The translations under genes and the position numbers were made by a program. From positions 310,001 through 374,000 of the forward strand of contig JADFDI010000004.1 in NCBI GenBank assembly GCA_018262985.1: a stretch of 64,000 bases of DNA. The letters are read 5' to 3'. Source of the DNA: Spirochaetota bacterium. GTDB lineage: Bacteria; Spirochaetota; Spirochaetia; Treponematales; UBA12059. Shown here piece after piece: positions 55,628 to 63,209 of this stretch; position 1 is the stretch's first letter; every line of letters begins with the position of its first letter. A model generated the notes under the pieces. The model searched no databases. It saw only the letters and a list, made by a program, of their open reading frames with translations, and was not told where the DNA came from.

Positions 55628-56695
55628 CTAGCGCTCCGAGTAGTTGCGCTCCATCCAGGTCCGGTACTCGCCGGAGCGCACCCGTTCGATCCAGCGCGGG
55701 TTGTCGAGGTACCAGCGCACCGTGCGGCGGAGGCCCTCGTCGAAGTCCACCGACTGCGTCCACCCGAGCTCGCGCTTCAGCTTGGAGCAGTCGATGGCGT
55801 AGCGGCGGTCGTGGCCCGGGCGGTCCTTGACGAAGGCGATGAGCGAGCGGAGCGATTCGACGTTCCTCCCCGACTCCTCGGCGACCAGCTCGACCAGGCG
55901 GTTCACGAGGCGGAGGTTTTCCCACTCGTTCTCGCCGCCGATGTTGTAGGTCTCGCCGAGGCGCCCCTTCGTCATGACCGCCCAAACGGCGGCGTTGTGG
56001 TCCTCGACGTAAAGCCAGTCGCGCACGTTCCTGCCGTCGCCGTATACGGGAAGGCTCTTCCCTTCCAGCATGTTGAGGATCATCACGGGGATCAGCTTCT
56101 CGGGGAACTGGAAGGGACCGTAGTTGTTCGAACAGTTGGTCATCGTGACCGGGAGGCCGTAGGTGTGGCTGTACGCCATGACCAGGTGGTCGCTCGAAGC
56201 CTTGCTGGCGGAATAGGGGGAGCGGGGGTCGTAGGGCGTCGTCTCGGTGAACTTGCCCGTCTCGCCGAGCGAGCCGAAGACCTCGTCGGTGGAGACGTGG
56301 TGGAAGAGGACGCCCTCGCGGCCCTTCCAGGCGTTCCGCGCCACGTCGAGCAGGGTGAAGGTGCCCATGACGTTGGTGCGCACGAACGTCTCGGGGCCGT
56401 GGATGGACCTGTCGACGTGGCTTTCCGCGGCGAAGTGGACGACGGCGTCGACGTCGAATTCCGTGAAGGCCTTCTCCACCGCGGCGCGGTCCGTGATGTC
56501 GCCCTTGACGAAGGCATAGCGCTTCCCGGCTGCCGCCGCCACGTCGTCGAGGCTCTCGGGGTTCCCCGCGTAGGTCAGGACGTCGAAGTTGACGACGCGG
56601 CCTGAAAACCCAGGGTTCGAAAGCAGCCAGCGGATGAAGTTCGACCCGATGAAGCCCGCCCCGCCCGTGACGAGGATGTTCTTGAAATTTCTCAT
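55628..56695 (-). CDS. rmlB: dTDP-glucose 4,6-dehydratase
   Basis: A 355-residue [63 protein letters not shown] and catalytic YSASKASSDHLVMAYSHTYG, plus CSNNYGPFQFPEKLIPVMI. It converts dTDP-glucose into dTDP-4-keto-6-deoxyglucose using tightly bound NAD+. It begins the rml group, which continues to 63.1 kb with unrelated small genes in between. The stop lies 75 nt upstream of the PCP gene. Confidence 0.97.
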   Translation of the reverse strand: MRNFKNILVTGGAGFIGSNFIRWLLSNPGFSGRVVNFDVLTYAGNPESLDDVAAAAGKRYAFVKGDITDRAAVEKAFTEFDVDAVVHFAAESHVDRSIHGPETFVRTNVMGTFTLLDVARNAWKGREGVLFHHVSTDEVFGSLGETGKFTETTPYDPRSPYSASKASSDHLVMAYSHTYGLPVTMTNCSNNYGPFQFPEKLIPVMILNMLEGKSLPVYGDGRNVRDWLYVEDHNAAVWAVMTKGRLGETYNIGGENEWENLRLVNRLVELVAEESGRNVESLRSLIAFVKDRPGHDRRYAIDCSKLKRELGWTQSVDFDEGLRRTVRWYLDNPRWIERVRSGEYRTWMERNYSER

Positions 56696-56748
56696 GATTT
56701 CTCCCTCTCATGCCTACTCGTGGATGGTACGAATAATCGCCGGCTCGT

Positions 56749-57066
56749 TCAGGCTATCTTTATACCTTTTTCCTTGATGTCGTAAACGATCGATTTTCTT
56801 GCGCCATCAAAATAGGCTTTCGAAAAGACATGCGTTTCAATCCGAACGTTGAAGTCCTGGGCATCGCTGAAGATGGCGGATTCGTCTAGCGGCGATACTT
56901 CGCCTTCGAGTACAAGCCCCACATCGATATCGCTTGCCGAATCCGGACTACCGTACGCCCAGGAGCCGAACAGGTACGCTTCCGCCACCGGGAAGGCTTT
57001 GCGTTCAGCCTCGACGAAACGCTTTACAAGGTCGAGAACACCGGATGCCTGCGCAGTTTCGAGCAT
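56749..57066 (-). CDS. MNT-type nucleotidyltransferase-domain protein, without a HEPN partner beside it
   Basis: A 105-residue minimal nucleotidyltransferase. AYLFGSWAYGSPDSASDIDV carries the GSxxxGxxxxxSDxDV signature. In known HEPN-MNT pairs this protein AMPylates and silences a HEPN RNase toxin. GAGGG precedes the ATG at 57066. No HEPN gene is adjacent: upstream is rmlD and downstream rmlB. It may be a relic of a lost pair or act alone. GC content is lower than in the rml genes. Confidence 0.78.
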   Translation of the reverse strand: MLETAQASGVLDLVKRFVEAERKAFPVAEAYLFGSWAYGSPDSASDIDVGLVLEGEVSPLDESAIFSDAQDFNVRIETHVFSKAYFDGARKSIVYDIKEKGIKIA

Positions 57067-57136
57067 AATTCCCTCGTTCTCCCATACAGGTTTTCAGCCG
57101 TCCCCTTGTCCATTCGCGCAAACGGCATCGCATATT

Positions 57137-58018
57137 TCATCGACTGGTCCCCACATTCCGATATGTCACAGAAAAGTATTCGGACAGGCTCCGCTTCCAG
57201 TCGGGGACTTCCACGGCGTAGTCGGCCTTGATTTTTTCCTTGGAGAGGACCGAGTAGGCGGGACGTCGCGCCTTGGTGGGATACTCGTCGGTGCGGAGGG
57301 GTTTTACTTCGCAGTCGCGCTCGATGATGCCGTACTCGCGGCCGAGGCGGTGGATTTCGGTCGCGAAGCCGTGCCAGGTGGTTTCGCCGGAATTCGTGAA
57401 GTGGTAGACGCCGTAGCGCTTCCTTCCTGAGCGGGCGATGGCCAGGATGGCGCGGGCGAGGTCGGCGGCCCAGGTGGGGGTGCCCTTCTGGTCGGCCACG
57501 ACGCCGATCGAGGGTCGTTCCTTCATGAGCCTGAGCATGGTGGCCACGAAGTTCGGGCCGTGCGCGCCGTAGAGCCAAGCGGTGCGCAGCACGGCGCTTT
57601 TCGCGCAATTTTCGAGCACCTGCCTTTCGCCGTCCGCCTTGGTCATTCCGTAGACGCCCGTTGGAGCGACCGGATCGCTTTCGAGGTAGGGCCTGTCCCC
57701 GGTTCCGTCGAAGACGTAGTCGGTGGAGATATGGAGGATCCACGCGCCGACATTCTTCGCGAGCCGCGCCAGATTGGCGGGCCCGTCGACGTTGAGGGCG
57801 CGGCAGAGCTCCGGCTCGTCCTCGGCTTTGTCCACCGCGGTGTAGGCGGCGCAGTTGACGATGCCCGAGATACCCTTACCCGCGGCGAAGGCCTCCAGGG
57901 CGGCGGGGTCGAGAATGCTCACCTCGCGGTCGGTGCCGACGAACTCGACGCCCTCGCGTTCGAAGAGGAGCGACAGCTCGGTGCCGAGCATGCCGCGATT
58001 TCCGACGAGCCAGATCAT
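57137..58018 (-). CDS. rmlD: dTDP-4-dehydrorhamnose reductase
   Basis: A 293-residue SDR: IWLVGNRGMLGTELSLLFER, VNCAAYTAVDKAEDEPELCR, ISTDYVFDGTGDRPYLESD, catalytic YGMTKADGE, RTAWLYGAHGPNFVATML and VVADQKGTPTWAADLARAIL. It performs the last step to dTDP-L-rhamnose with NADPH. The start overlaps the HEPN gene's stop by ATGA (58015-58018), so toxin-type and sugar genes share a transcript here. Confidence 0.95.
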   Translation of the reverse strand: MIWLVGNRGMLGTELSLLFEREGVEFVGTDREVSILDPAALEAFAAGKGISGIVNCAAYTAVDKAEDEPELCRALNVDGPANLARLAKNVGAWILHISTDYVFDGTGDRPYLESDPVAPTGVYGMTKADGERQVLENCAKSAVLRTAWLYGAHGPNFVATMLRLMKERPSIGVVADQKGTPTWAADLARAILAIARSGRKRYGVYHFTNSGETTWHGFATEIHRLGREYGIIERDCEVKPLRTDEYPTKARRPAYSVLSKEKIKADYAVEVPDWKRSLSEYFSVTYRNVGTSR

Positions 58019-58428
58019 GCGGTTTCCATCATTCCTTTGGCGGTTTGGGAGAATACCCCGCGATACCCGAGAATCTCGGCGTGCAGGGTCTGGAAGGTTT
58101 CCTTGCGATAGACGTGGCTGAGCGAATTCCGGATCTCGAAGGCGCGGAGCATGCGGTCGAGCGCCGCATAGTCCAGATTCCCGAGCTCGAAGTACTTCTT
58201 GATGATCGGTTTAGGGCTGGCCAGATCGAAGCCATGGATCCGGTCAAGGAACGCCTTGGCGGTTTTCCAGAACAGCCCGACCACGAATTCGAATTTCTGC
58301 GCCTGCCCCGCCCTTACGGCGTCGGCGACGACCTCATCCAAAGTCCCGGTATCGATATCGAGGGAACACTCGAAATCCGCGATCGCCTCGGATAGTTGAT
58401 CGAGCTGGAGCTTCAGTCGTTCTTCCAT
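58015..58428 (-). CDS. HEPN-domain protein (HI0074-type nucleotidyltransferase partner, likely RNase toxin)
   Basis: A 137-residue all-helical protein. EERLKLQLDQLSEAIADFEC starts a HI0074-like four-helix bundle and IRNSLSHVY near the C-terminus is the HEPN R-x4-H catalytic motif. HEPN proteins of this family pair with an MNT protein; in characterised pairs the HEPN is the RNase toxin and the MNT is the AMPylating antitoxin. It overlaps the MNT gene by 16 nt and rmlD by 4 nt. Confidence 0.88.
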   Translation of the reverse strand: MEERLKLQLDQLSEAIADFECSLDIDTGTLDEVVADAVRAGQAQKFEFVVGLFWKTAKAFLDRIHGFDLASPKPIIKKYFELGNLDYAALDRMLRAFEIRNSLSHVYRKETFQTLHAEILGYRGVFSQTAKGMMETA

Positions 58429-58754
58429 ACTACTCCGGGTCCAGCAAGAACCATGGTGCGGAAAGGTTCGGCGGCGCGGTCGAGGTCAACCACGTCGACG
58501 TCATGGGGTATGCGGCTCTCCTCGACGGCGTCCTCGATGGCCCGACTCACCGTGAGGAAAGCGCCTTCATCGAGGCCGGAGAGCGCCAGGTCGAAGTCCG
58601 AGCGCCTAGTGGCCCGACCCGACGCCCGCGAGCCGAAGAGCGTCACCCGGCACGACAAGCCGTGGCACGCGGCCATCACGATGCGCTTTAGTTCGTCCTC
58701 GTATTCCGCTTCGCGGACGGGGTCGAAGTAAGCGGCGGTGGTTTCTTCAGGCAT
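58413..58754 (-). CDS. MNT-type nucleotidyltransferase (antitoxin of the HEPN pair)
   Basis: A 113-residue protein from ATG 58754, with LFGSRASGRATRRSDFDLAL (GSxxxGxxxxxSDxDL) and IPHDVDVVDLDRA as the second acidic site. It would AMPylate the HEPN partner. The frame is open further upstream to 59000, and ATG at 58772 is another candidate; neither has a strong ribosome site. The 16-nt overlap with the HEPN gene is typical of the pair. Confidence 0.83.
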   Translation of the reverse strand: MPEETTAAYFDPVREAEYEDELKRIVMAACHGLSCRVTLFGSRASGRATRRSDFDLALSGLDEGAFLTVSRAIEDAVEESRIPHDVDVVDLDRAAEPFRTMVLAGPGVVWKND

Positions 58755-58928
58755 GGGCAGATCGTACCCCATAAGCTCGATCAGGGTCAAAAGACCGTGT
58801 TCCAACGTTTCCTGGCGTTTTTCATGGCCGATGTTGAAAAACCGACATTTTCGACATGCGATTGATCCTTGCAGACCAGATTCCGGCTTTATGTTCCAAT
58901 TCTCGGCAAGAAGATCGCGAAGCCGTTC

Positions 58929-59287
58929 ATCCACACGCCATTCGGCGCGCGACAGACGGGCAAGTCCACGCTGATCGGGGCATCGCGCCGAATCCAGCAA
59001 CCATCCTCAACTTGTACGATTCGTCCCGGCGTCCGGAACGCGACCGCCGGGATTCCGCTCGTCGAGGCGACGGAGCGGAGGTCGACTTCATCGTGGAACG
59101 GGGCGACGAGCTGCTTCCGATCGAGGTGAAGTGGACCGAGAACCCGAGCCTCAAGGACGCCCGGCACCTCACATCGTTCATGGCGCGCAACCCAGGGCGC
59201 TGCCCGCGGGGCCTTATCGTCTCGCGCTGTCCCTATGTCCTCTCCTTGAGCGACACGATCACCGCGCTGTCCTGGTGGGCGCTGTAG
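58929..59287 (+). pseudogene. Decayed DUF4143-type AAA ATPase
   Basis: Two pieces of one family are visible in different frames. FGARQTGKSTLI (near 58940-58980) is the Walker A loop, in one frame. GAEVDFIVERGDELLPIEVK and the C-terminal PYVLSLSDTITALSWWAL (about 59070-59287) are the nuclease-like tail, in another frame. The middle 250-300 residues are missing, so this is a deleted and frameshifted remnant. An intact member of the same family is at 60084. It explains the otherwise geneless stretch 58755-59361. Confidence 0.7.
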
Positions 59288-59292
59288 GAAGC
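59244..59292 (+). repeat. 49-nt direct repeat, left copy
   Basis: The sequence starting CCTTGAGCGACACG and ending AGGAAGC matches 59912-59960 at 42 of 49 positions without gaps. This copy is the native one: it codes for the end of the decayed ATPase (LSLSDTITALSWWAL). Confidence 0.85.
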
Positions 59293-59361
59293 GAATGGTC
59301 TTATCGAGCCTTTCCGGGCTCCGTATTCAGCGCTATTATCGTATCCGTGGAGGACTATCGA

Positions 59362-59613
59362 ATGGATGCGATATTGACTGAGCTGACGGTGAGCATGTCC
59401 GATTTCAAGAAAAATCCGGCCAAGGTGCTCCGCGAGGCGGGGCGTGAGCCGGTGGCCGTGCTCAATCGGAACAAGACGGCCTTTTATGTAGTCGAGCCGG
59501 AGGTCTACGAGGCGATGCTCGAGGACGCCTGGGAGCGAAGCATCACGACTACCGTTCGTGAACGCCTCGGCAAGGTCGAGAGCGCGGTCGAGGTCGACCT
59601 TGAGCGGCTCTGA
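59362..59613 (+). CDS. Phd/YefM-family antitoxin (StbD-like)
   Basis: An 83-residue protein. TELTVSMSDFKKNPAKVLRE is the Phd N-terminal DNA-binding and dimer motif, then EPVAVLNRNKTAFYVVEPEV, with a C-terminal helix ERLGKVESAVEVDLERL that would wrap the toxin. Phd antitoxins bind their promoter and neutralise RelE-type toxins. GGAGG lies 8 nt before the ATG; TATTAT at 59334-59339 is a candidate -10 box. The toxin gene overlaps by 14 nt. Confidence 0.88.
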   Translation: MDAILTELTVSMSDFKKNPAKVLREAGREPVAVLNRNKTAFYVVEPEVYEAMLEDAWERSITTTVRERLGKVESAVEVDLERL

Positions 59614-59917
59614 CAGATCTTCGGGCACACACCGGCTCAAATTCCTGCCAGAAGCGCTCGATGAATGGAACGGCCTCGACGGATCGGTACGATCGATCTT
59701 GAAGAACCAGCTCGCGCGTCGTCTCGAGAACCCAGTCGTCCCGAGCGCGCGGCTCAAAGGCGAGCTGTCCGACTGCTACAAGATCAAGCTCCGCCAACAA
59801 GGAATCCGCTTGGTCTACACGGTCATCGAAAGCGAGGTCGTAGTGCTCGTGCTGGCCATCGGGCGGAGGGACAGGAACGCGGCGTACCGCTCGGCGACGG
59901 GGCGAAGCCGTCCTTGA
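59600..59917 (+). CDS. RelE/StbE-family toxin
   Basis: A 105-residue protein. LKFLPEALDEWNGLDGSVRS, CYKIKLRQQGIRLVYTVIES and VVVLVLAIGRRDRNAAYRSA are the RelE/ParE pattern, with the basic C-terminal strand that in RelE cuts mRNA on the ribosome. TTG at 59600 is chosen because GAGG lies 6 nt upstream and it gives the usual overlap with the antitoxin. Its 3' end runs into the right copy of the 49-nt repeat, which supplies the stop codon. Confidence 0.85.
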   Translation: MSGSDRSSGTHRLKFLPEALDEWNGLDGSVRSILKNQLARRLENPVVPSARLKGELSDCYKIKLRQQGIRLVYTVIESEVVVLVLAIGRRDRNAAYRSATGRSRP

Positions 59918-59960
59918 GCGACACGTTCACCGCGTTGCCCTGATAGGCGCCGCAGGAAGC
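59912..59960 (+). repeat. 49-nt direct repeat, right copy
   Basis: Matches 59244-59292 at 42 of 49 positions with no gaps. Read in the ATPase frame it encodes LSDTFTALP and a stop, so it derives from the 3' end of a DUF4143 ATPase gene. It overlaps the last codons and stop of the RelE-like gene. Confidence 0.85.
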
Positions 59961-59988
59961 AAGGAGCGGACAGAGATCGCCAGCCCGA

Positions 59989-60027
59989 CTTCGGCAGATT
60001 GAAAGTTGAACTTTCAATCTGCCGAAG
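59989..60027. repeat. 39-nt perfect palindrome upstream of the DUF4143 ATPase gene
   Basis: Arms CTTCGGCAGATTGAAAGTT and AACTTTCAATCTGCCGAAG flank a single central G at 60008. All 19 pairs match. Its core AAGTTGAACTT recurs at 60060-60070. It could be a regulator site, a cruciform or transcript hairpin, or a mobile-element mark. Confidence 0.85.
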
Positions 60028-60029
60028 GC

Positions 60030-60057
60030 TTGCATTCATAGAAATACAGCGTAAAAT
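60030..60057 (+). promoter_or_regulatory. Candidate promoter of the DUF4143 ATPase gene
   Basis: TTGCAT (60030-60035), a 16-nt spacer and TAAAAT (60052-60057) lie between the large palindrome and a second palindrome GAAGTTGAACTTC (60059-60071), just before the ATG at 60084. A repressor bound to both palindromes would flank the polymerase site. Confidence 0.55.
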
Positions 60058-60083
60058 AGAAGTTGAACTTCCAAGGAGCGGGC

Positions 60084-61262
60084 ATGACGTACATTCCCCG
60101 GGCGTTGGCCGGCGAACTCGAACAGGCCTTGAAGGAGTATCCCGTCGTCACCGTGCTCGGGCCGCGACAGTCGGGCAAGACGACCTTCGTCGTCAACGAA
60201 AAGCCCGAGTGGGCGTACGTCAACCTCGAAGACCCGGATCAGCGCCTTCTGGCCGCGAACGACCCCAGAGGATTCCTCGCGTCGCTCGGACGCCCGCTCA
60301 TCATCGACGAAATCCAGCGGGTCCCGAACCTGCTTTCCTACATCCAGGTCGAGACGGACCGTTCAAACGATACAGGCCGCTTCATCCTGACGGGCAGCCA
60401 CCAACTCGAGCTCGGGGCGGCAATCAGCCAGTCGCTCGCGGGACGAACCGCCGTTCTGACGCTCCTGCCGCTCAGCCTCGAAGAACTCGGCGACTCGATC
60501 CGGAACGAAAGCCGGGAACAAACGCTGGTGACCGGATTCCTGCCGCGCGTCAGGAGCCATGGCCAGACTCCGGGCAAAGCCTATGCCAACTACTTCCAGA
60601 CTTACGTGGAACGGGACCTGCGCTCGCTGATCATGGTAAAGGAGCTCGACCGCTTCGAAACCTTCCTCCGCTTGCTGGCGGGCAGGACCGGGCAACTCTT
60701 CGTGGCCAGCTCGCTGGCCGCCGACGTCGGGGTTTCCTACAAGACCATCCAGGCGTGGGTATCGATCCTCGAGGCATCCTACCTCGTCTTCAAGCTGCCG
60801 CCGTTCCACGGAAATTACGGGAAGCGCCTGACCAAGTCGCCCAAGCTCTACTTTACGGAACCGGGCCTCGCAACCTGGCTCTTGGGCATCGAGACGCCAG
60901 CGCAAGCGTCGCGCGACCCGCTCTTCGGAAACCTCTTCGAAAACCTGGTGGTCGTGGAAGCCCTGAAAACGCGCCTGAACGCCGGGCGGAACCCCAGTCT
61001 CTACTTTTATCGGGACGAACGCGGTCTGGAAGTCGACCTCGTGCTCGACCGAAAACCCGACGCGTACCCGATAGAGATCAAGGCCTCCATGAGCTTCCAT
61101 CCGGAACTGCTCAAAGGGCTCGAAGCCTTCCCCGCCAGGCCCGCGGAAGCGCCTTTCGGAACCTTGTTGTACTCCGGCGACATGGCGGCCCCGGAAGGGA
61201 AGTTCGCGATCCGCAATTACCGCGAAACCGGAGCCGTCGTCCGCGAAGCCTTCGCGGTTTAA
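60084..61262 (+). CDS. AAA-type ATPase with DUF4143 nuclease-like domain
   Basis: A 392-residue protein. Walker A GPRQSGKTT (26-34), Walker B PLIIDEIQRVP (71-81) and sensor FILTGSHQL are intact. A middle winged-helix-like region (SSLAADVGVSYKTIQAWVSI) precedes the C-terminal DUF4143 domain with LFGNLFENLVV, GLEVDLVLD and YPIEIKAS, a PD-(D/E)xK-like arrangement. These proteins are widespread and of unknown function; they are often near toxin-antitoxin or defence genes. AAGGAG lies 6 nt before ATG 60084. It is convergent with rmlC, whose stop is 2 nt away. Confidence 0.87.
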   Translation: MTYIPRALAGELEQALKEYPVVTVLGPRQSGKTTFVVNEKPEWAYVNLEDPDQRLLAANDPRGFLASLGRPLIIDEIQRVPNLLSYIQVETDRSNDTGRFILTGSHQLELGAAISQSLAGRTAVLTLLPLSLEELGDSIRNESREQTLVTGFLPRVRSHGQTPGKAYANYFQTYVERDLRSLIMVKELDRFETFLRLLAGRTGQLFVASSLAADVGVSYKTIQAWVSILEASYLVFKLPPFHGNYGKRLTKSPKLYFTEPGLATWLLGIETPAQASRDPLFGNLFENLVVVEALKTRLNAGRNPSLYFYRDERGLEVDLVLDRKPDAYPIEIKASMSFHPELLKGLEAFPARPAEAPFGTLLYSGDMAAPEGKFAIRNYRETGAVVREAFAV

Positions 61263-61263
61263 T

Positions 61264-61812
61264 TCAGAAGTACCGTACCTCTGGGTCGAACTCGGGCAGG
61301 GCGGCGTCCTTGGGCGAGACGAGGACGTCGCGGAGCGGCCAGTCTATGGCCAGCGCGGGCGAGTCCCAGCGGATGCCGCCGTCCGAAGGCCCGTGGTATT
61401 CCGCCGTGCACTTGTACTGGAGCTCGGAACCGTCCTCGAGCGCGACGAAGCCGTGGGCAAAGCCCGCGGGAATCCAGAACATCAGGCGATTCTCCGCCGA
61501 CAGCTCGATTCCGTGCCAGCGCCCGAACGTGGGCGAGCCTGCGCGCAGATCGACCGCCACGTCCCAGACGCGCCCCGCGCTCACACGCACCAGCTTGCCC
61601 TGGGCGTGCGGCGCGCGCTGGAAGTGCAGGCCCCGCAGTACGCCGCGAGCGGAAGCGGAGTGGTTGTCCTGCACGAAGGGCCCCGTCACGCCGGCGGCCG
61701 CGAACTCCGAGGCCTTGAAGGTTTCCATGAAAAAGCCCCGTTCGTCCGGAAACGCGCGGGGCTCGACGACGAGAAGGCCGGGAATGGGGGTTTCCGTGAA
61801 AGAAAAGGGCAT
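61264..61812 (-). CDS. rmlC: dTDP-4-dehydrorhamnose 3,5-epimerase
   Basis: A 182-residue cupin enzyme: IPGLLVVEPRAFPDERGFFM, FVQDNHSASARGVLRGLHFQ (with the catalytic His), QGKLVRVSAGRVWDVAVDLR, and FWIPAGFAHGFVALEDGSEL. It epimerises C3 and C5 of dTDP-4-keto-6-deoxyglucose. It lies between the DUF4143 ATPase gene, with which it converges, and hicBA. Confidence 0.96.
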   Translation of the reverse strand: MPFSFTETPIPGLLVVEPRAFPDERGFFMETFKASEFAAAGVTGPFVQDNHSASARGVLRGLHFQRAPHAQGKLVRVSAGRVWDVAVDLRAGSPTFGRWHGIELSAENRLMFWIPAGFAHGFVALEDGSELQYKCTAEYHGPSDGGIRWDSPALAIDWPLRDVLVSPKDAALPEFDPEVRYF

Positions 61813-61828
61813 GAGGTCCCCTCAGGTT

Positions 61829-62017
61829 CTAGTAGAGATATGGAATCTTGAAATCTTTGCAGATTTTCCTGCACAGGCCGTCCGAGATCTCCGCATGACG
61901 CGGAACCGCCTCCATTACGCCATTCGCCGGATTCATCCACAGGGAATGCGAGGCGCCTTCGCGCTTCAGGAAACAACGATGCTTCCTCAAGTGCCGCAGG
62001 AAGGTCTCGCGCTTCAT
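61829..62017 (-). CDS. hicA: HicA-like toxin (second hic system)
   Basis: A 62-residue protein. KRETFLRHLRKHRCFLKREG is the N-terminal helix and strand, ASHSLW carries the conserved His, and VPRHAEISDGLCRKICKDFK the final strand and helix. It is a YcfA/HicA-type mRNA interferase candidate. The start overlaps the hicB stop by ATGA. Order here is antitoxin first, the reverse of the hicAB at 2.1 kb. Its stop lies 16 nt upstream of rmlC. Confidence 0.82.
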   Translation of the reverse strand: MKRETFLRHLRKHRCFLKREGASHSLWMNPANGVMEAVPRHAEISDGLCRKICKDFKIPYLY

Positions 62018-62223
62018 GCGTTCACGGTTGCCCGGATCGCGTCCTCGGGAAGTCCCCTCGCCACGTCGGCACGAAGGTCCTCGAGAATAAACTCGATAGC
62101 CTGGGCCAGGTTCTGCTTGCACTCTTCGACGCTATGACCCTGACCGTTCGCGCCCGGGACTTCCGGTGAATAGCCGAAGTACCAGTCGCCGTCGCGTTCG
62201 ATGATCGCCGTGTACGTATTCAT
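62014..62223 (-). CDS. hicB: HicB-like antitoxin (second hic system)
   Basis: A 69-residue protein: YTAIIERDGDWYFGYSPEVP, GANGQGHSVEECKQNLAQAI form the short HicB beta-alpha-beta domain. It has no helix-turn-helix, unlike the HicB at 2.3 kb, so autoregulation would need another factor or a ribbon-helix-helix not visible here. It couples to hicA by ATGA. Confidence 0.85.
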   Translation of the reverse strand: MNTYTAIIERDGDWYFGYSPEVPGANGQGHSVEECKQNLAQAIEFILEDLRADVARGLPEDAIRATVNA

Positions 62224-62237
62224 AGTGCCCCCTGCTG

Positions 62238-62266
62238 AATTTACTATCAGGGATGCGTTCTATCAA
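62238..62266 (-). promoter_or_regulatory. Candidate promoter of hicBA
   Basis: On the minus strand TTGATA (62266-62261), a 17-nt spacer and TAAATT (62243-62238) lie between the rmlA stop and hicB. The leader would be short (about 8 nt), with GGGGG as ribosome site. Confidence 0.5.
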
Positions 62267-62282
62267 CCATGGCGTTTACTTA

Positions 62283-63146
62283 TCAGTTCTCCGCGACGTA
62301 GCGCAGGTAGGCGCCGTACTCGGTCTTGAGGCCATCGGCGATGGAAAGGAGCCGCGCGCGGTCGATCCAGCCGTTGCGATAGGAGATCTCCTCGACGCAG
62401 GATACATAGAGTCCCTGGCGCTTCTGGATGGCTTCGACGAAGTTGCCTGCCTCGAGGAGCCCGTCGTAGGTGCCGGTGTCGAGCCAAGCCATGCCGCGAC
62501 CGAGCAGCTCCACCTTGAGCTTGCCCCGCGCGAGGTACTCGTTGTTCACCGAGGTGATCTCGATCTCGCCGCGGGCCGAGGGCTTCATGTGCCTGGCGAT
62601 GTCGATGACCTGGTTGTCGTAGAAGTAGAGACCCGGCACCGCGTAGTGCGATTTGGGCTTCGCGGGTTTTTCCTCGATCGAGAGCACCCGCCCCGTCCCG
62701 TCGAACTCGACCACGCCGTACGAGGTCGGATCCTTGACGTAGTAACCGAAAATGATGGCTCCGTCATCGTTGGCGACCGCCGCCTTCAAGGTCCTGGTGA
62801 AACTCTGCCCGTAGAAAATATTGTCACCCAGGACCAGCGCCACTCGGTCGTTCCCGATGAACTTCTCGCCCACCAGGAAGGCGTCCGCGAGGCCTCTCGG
62901 CTTCTCCTGCACCGCGTACTCGAAGTGCATGCCGAGCCTCGAACCGTCTCCAAAGAGATCCCGGAACACCGGAACGTCGCGCGGCGTCGAGATGATCAGG
63001 ACTTCACGTATCCCCGCCAACATGAGCACGGAGAGGGGATAGTAGATCATGGGCTTGTCGTACACGGGCAGGATCTGCTTCGAGACCGCGTAGGTGATGG
63101 GAAAGAGGCGGGTGCCGGAACCGCCGGCGAGGATGATTGCTTTCAT
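62283..63146 (-). CDS. rmlA: Glucose-1-phosphate thymidylyltransferase (second copy)
   Basis: A 287-residue Rml[21 protein letters not shown] with the standard GSGTRL loop, [31 protein letters not shown] and [20 protein letters not shown]. It makes dTDP-glucose. ATG at 63146 follows GGGAG by 4 nt; the GTG one codon up is too close. It belongs to the rml set of this region. The copy at 18.2 kb is clearly diverged from it. Confidence 0.95.
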   Translation of the reverse strand: MKAIILAGGSGTRLFPITYAVSKQILPVYDKPMIYYPLSVLMLAGIREVLIISTPRDVPVFRDLFGDGSRLGMHFEYAVQEKPRGLADAFLVGEKFIGNDRVALVLGDNIFYGQSFTRTLKAAVANDDGAIIFGYYVKDPTSYGVVEFDGTGRVLSIEEKPAKPKSHYAVPGLYFYDNQVIDIARHMKPSARGEIEITSVNNEYLARGKLKVELLGRGMAWLDTGTYDGLLEAGNFVEAIQKRQGLYVSCVEEISYRNGWIDRARLLSIADGLKTEYGAYLRYVAEN

Positions 63147-63209
63147 CACGCTCCCTTAAATAAATAGTAAAGTATTAGATGTGCGGGATGATGAAATCAT
63201 GCATCGTCA

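Noticed and set aside
52011-56711. A 1566-codon open frame running through the SLBB, PCP and rmlB genes
   Set aside because: Only the part up to 54338 is a real protein; beyond it the frame is the Arg/Pro-rich shadow of genes in other frames, a GC-rich artefact.
57024-57143. Short frame MKYAMPFARMDKG... between rmlD and the MNT gene, considered as a missing HEPN partner
   Set aside because: It is too short, has no R-x4-H motif, and overlaps the MNT start and its ribosome site; more likely leader sequence.
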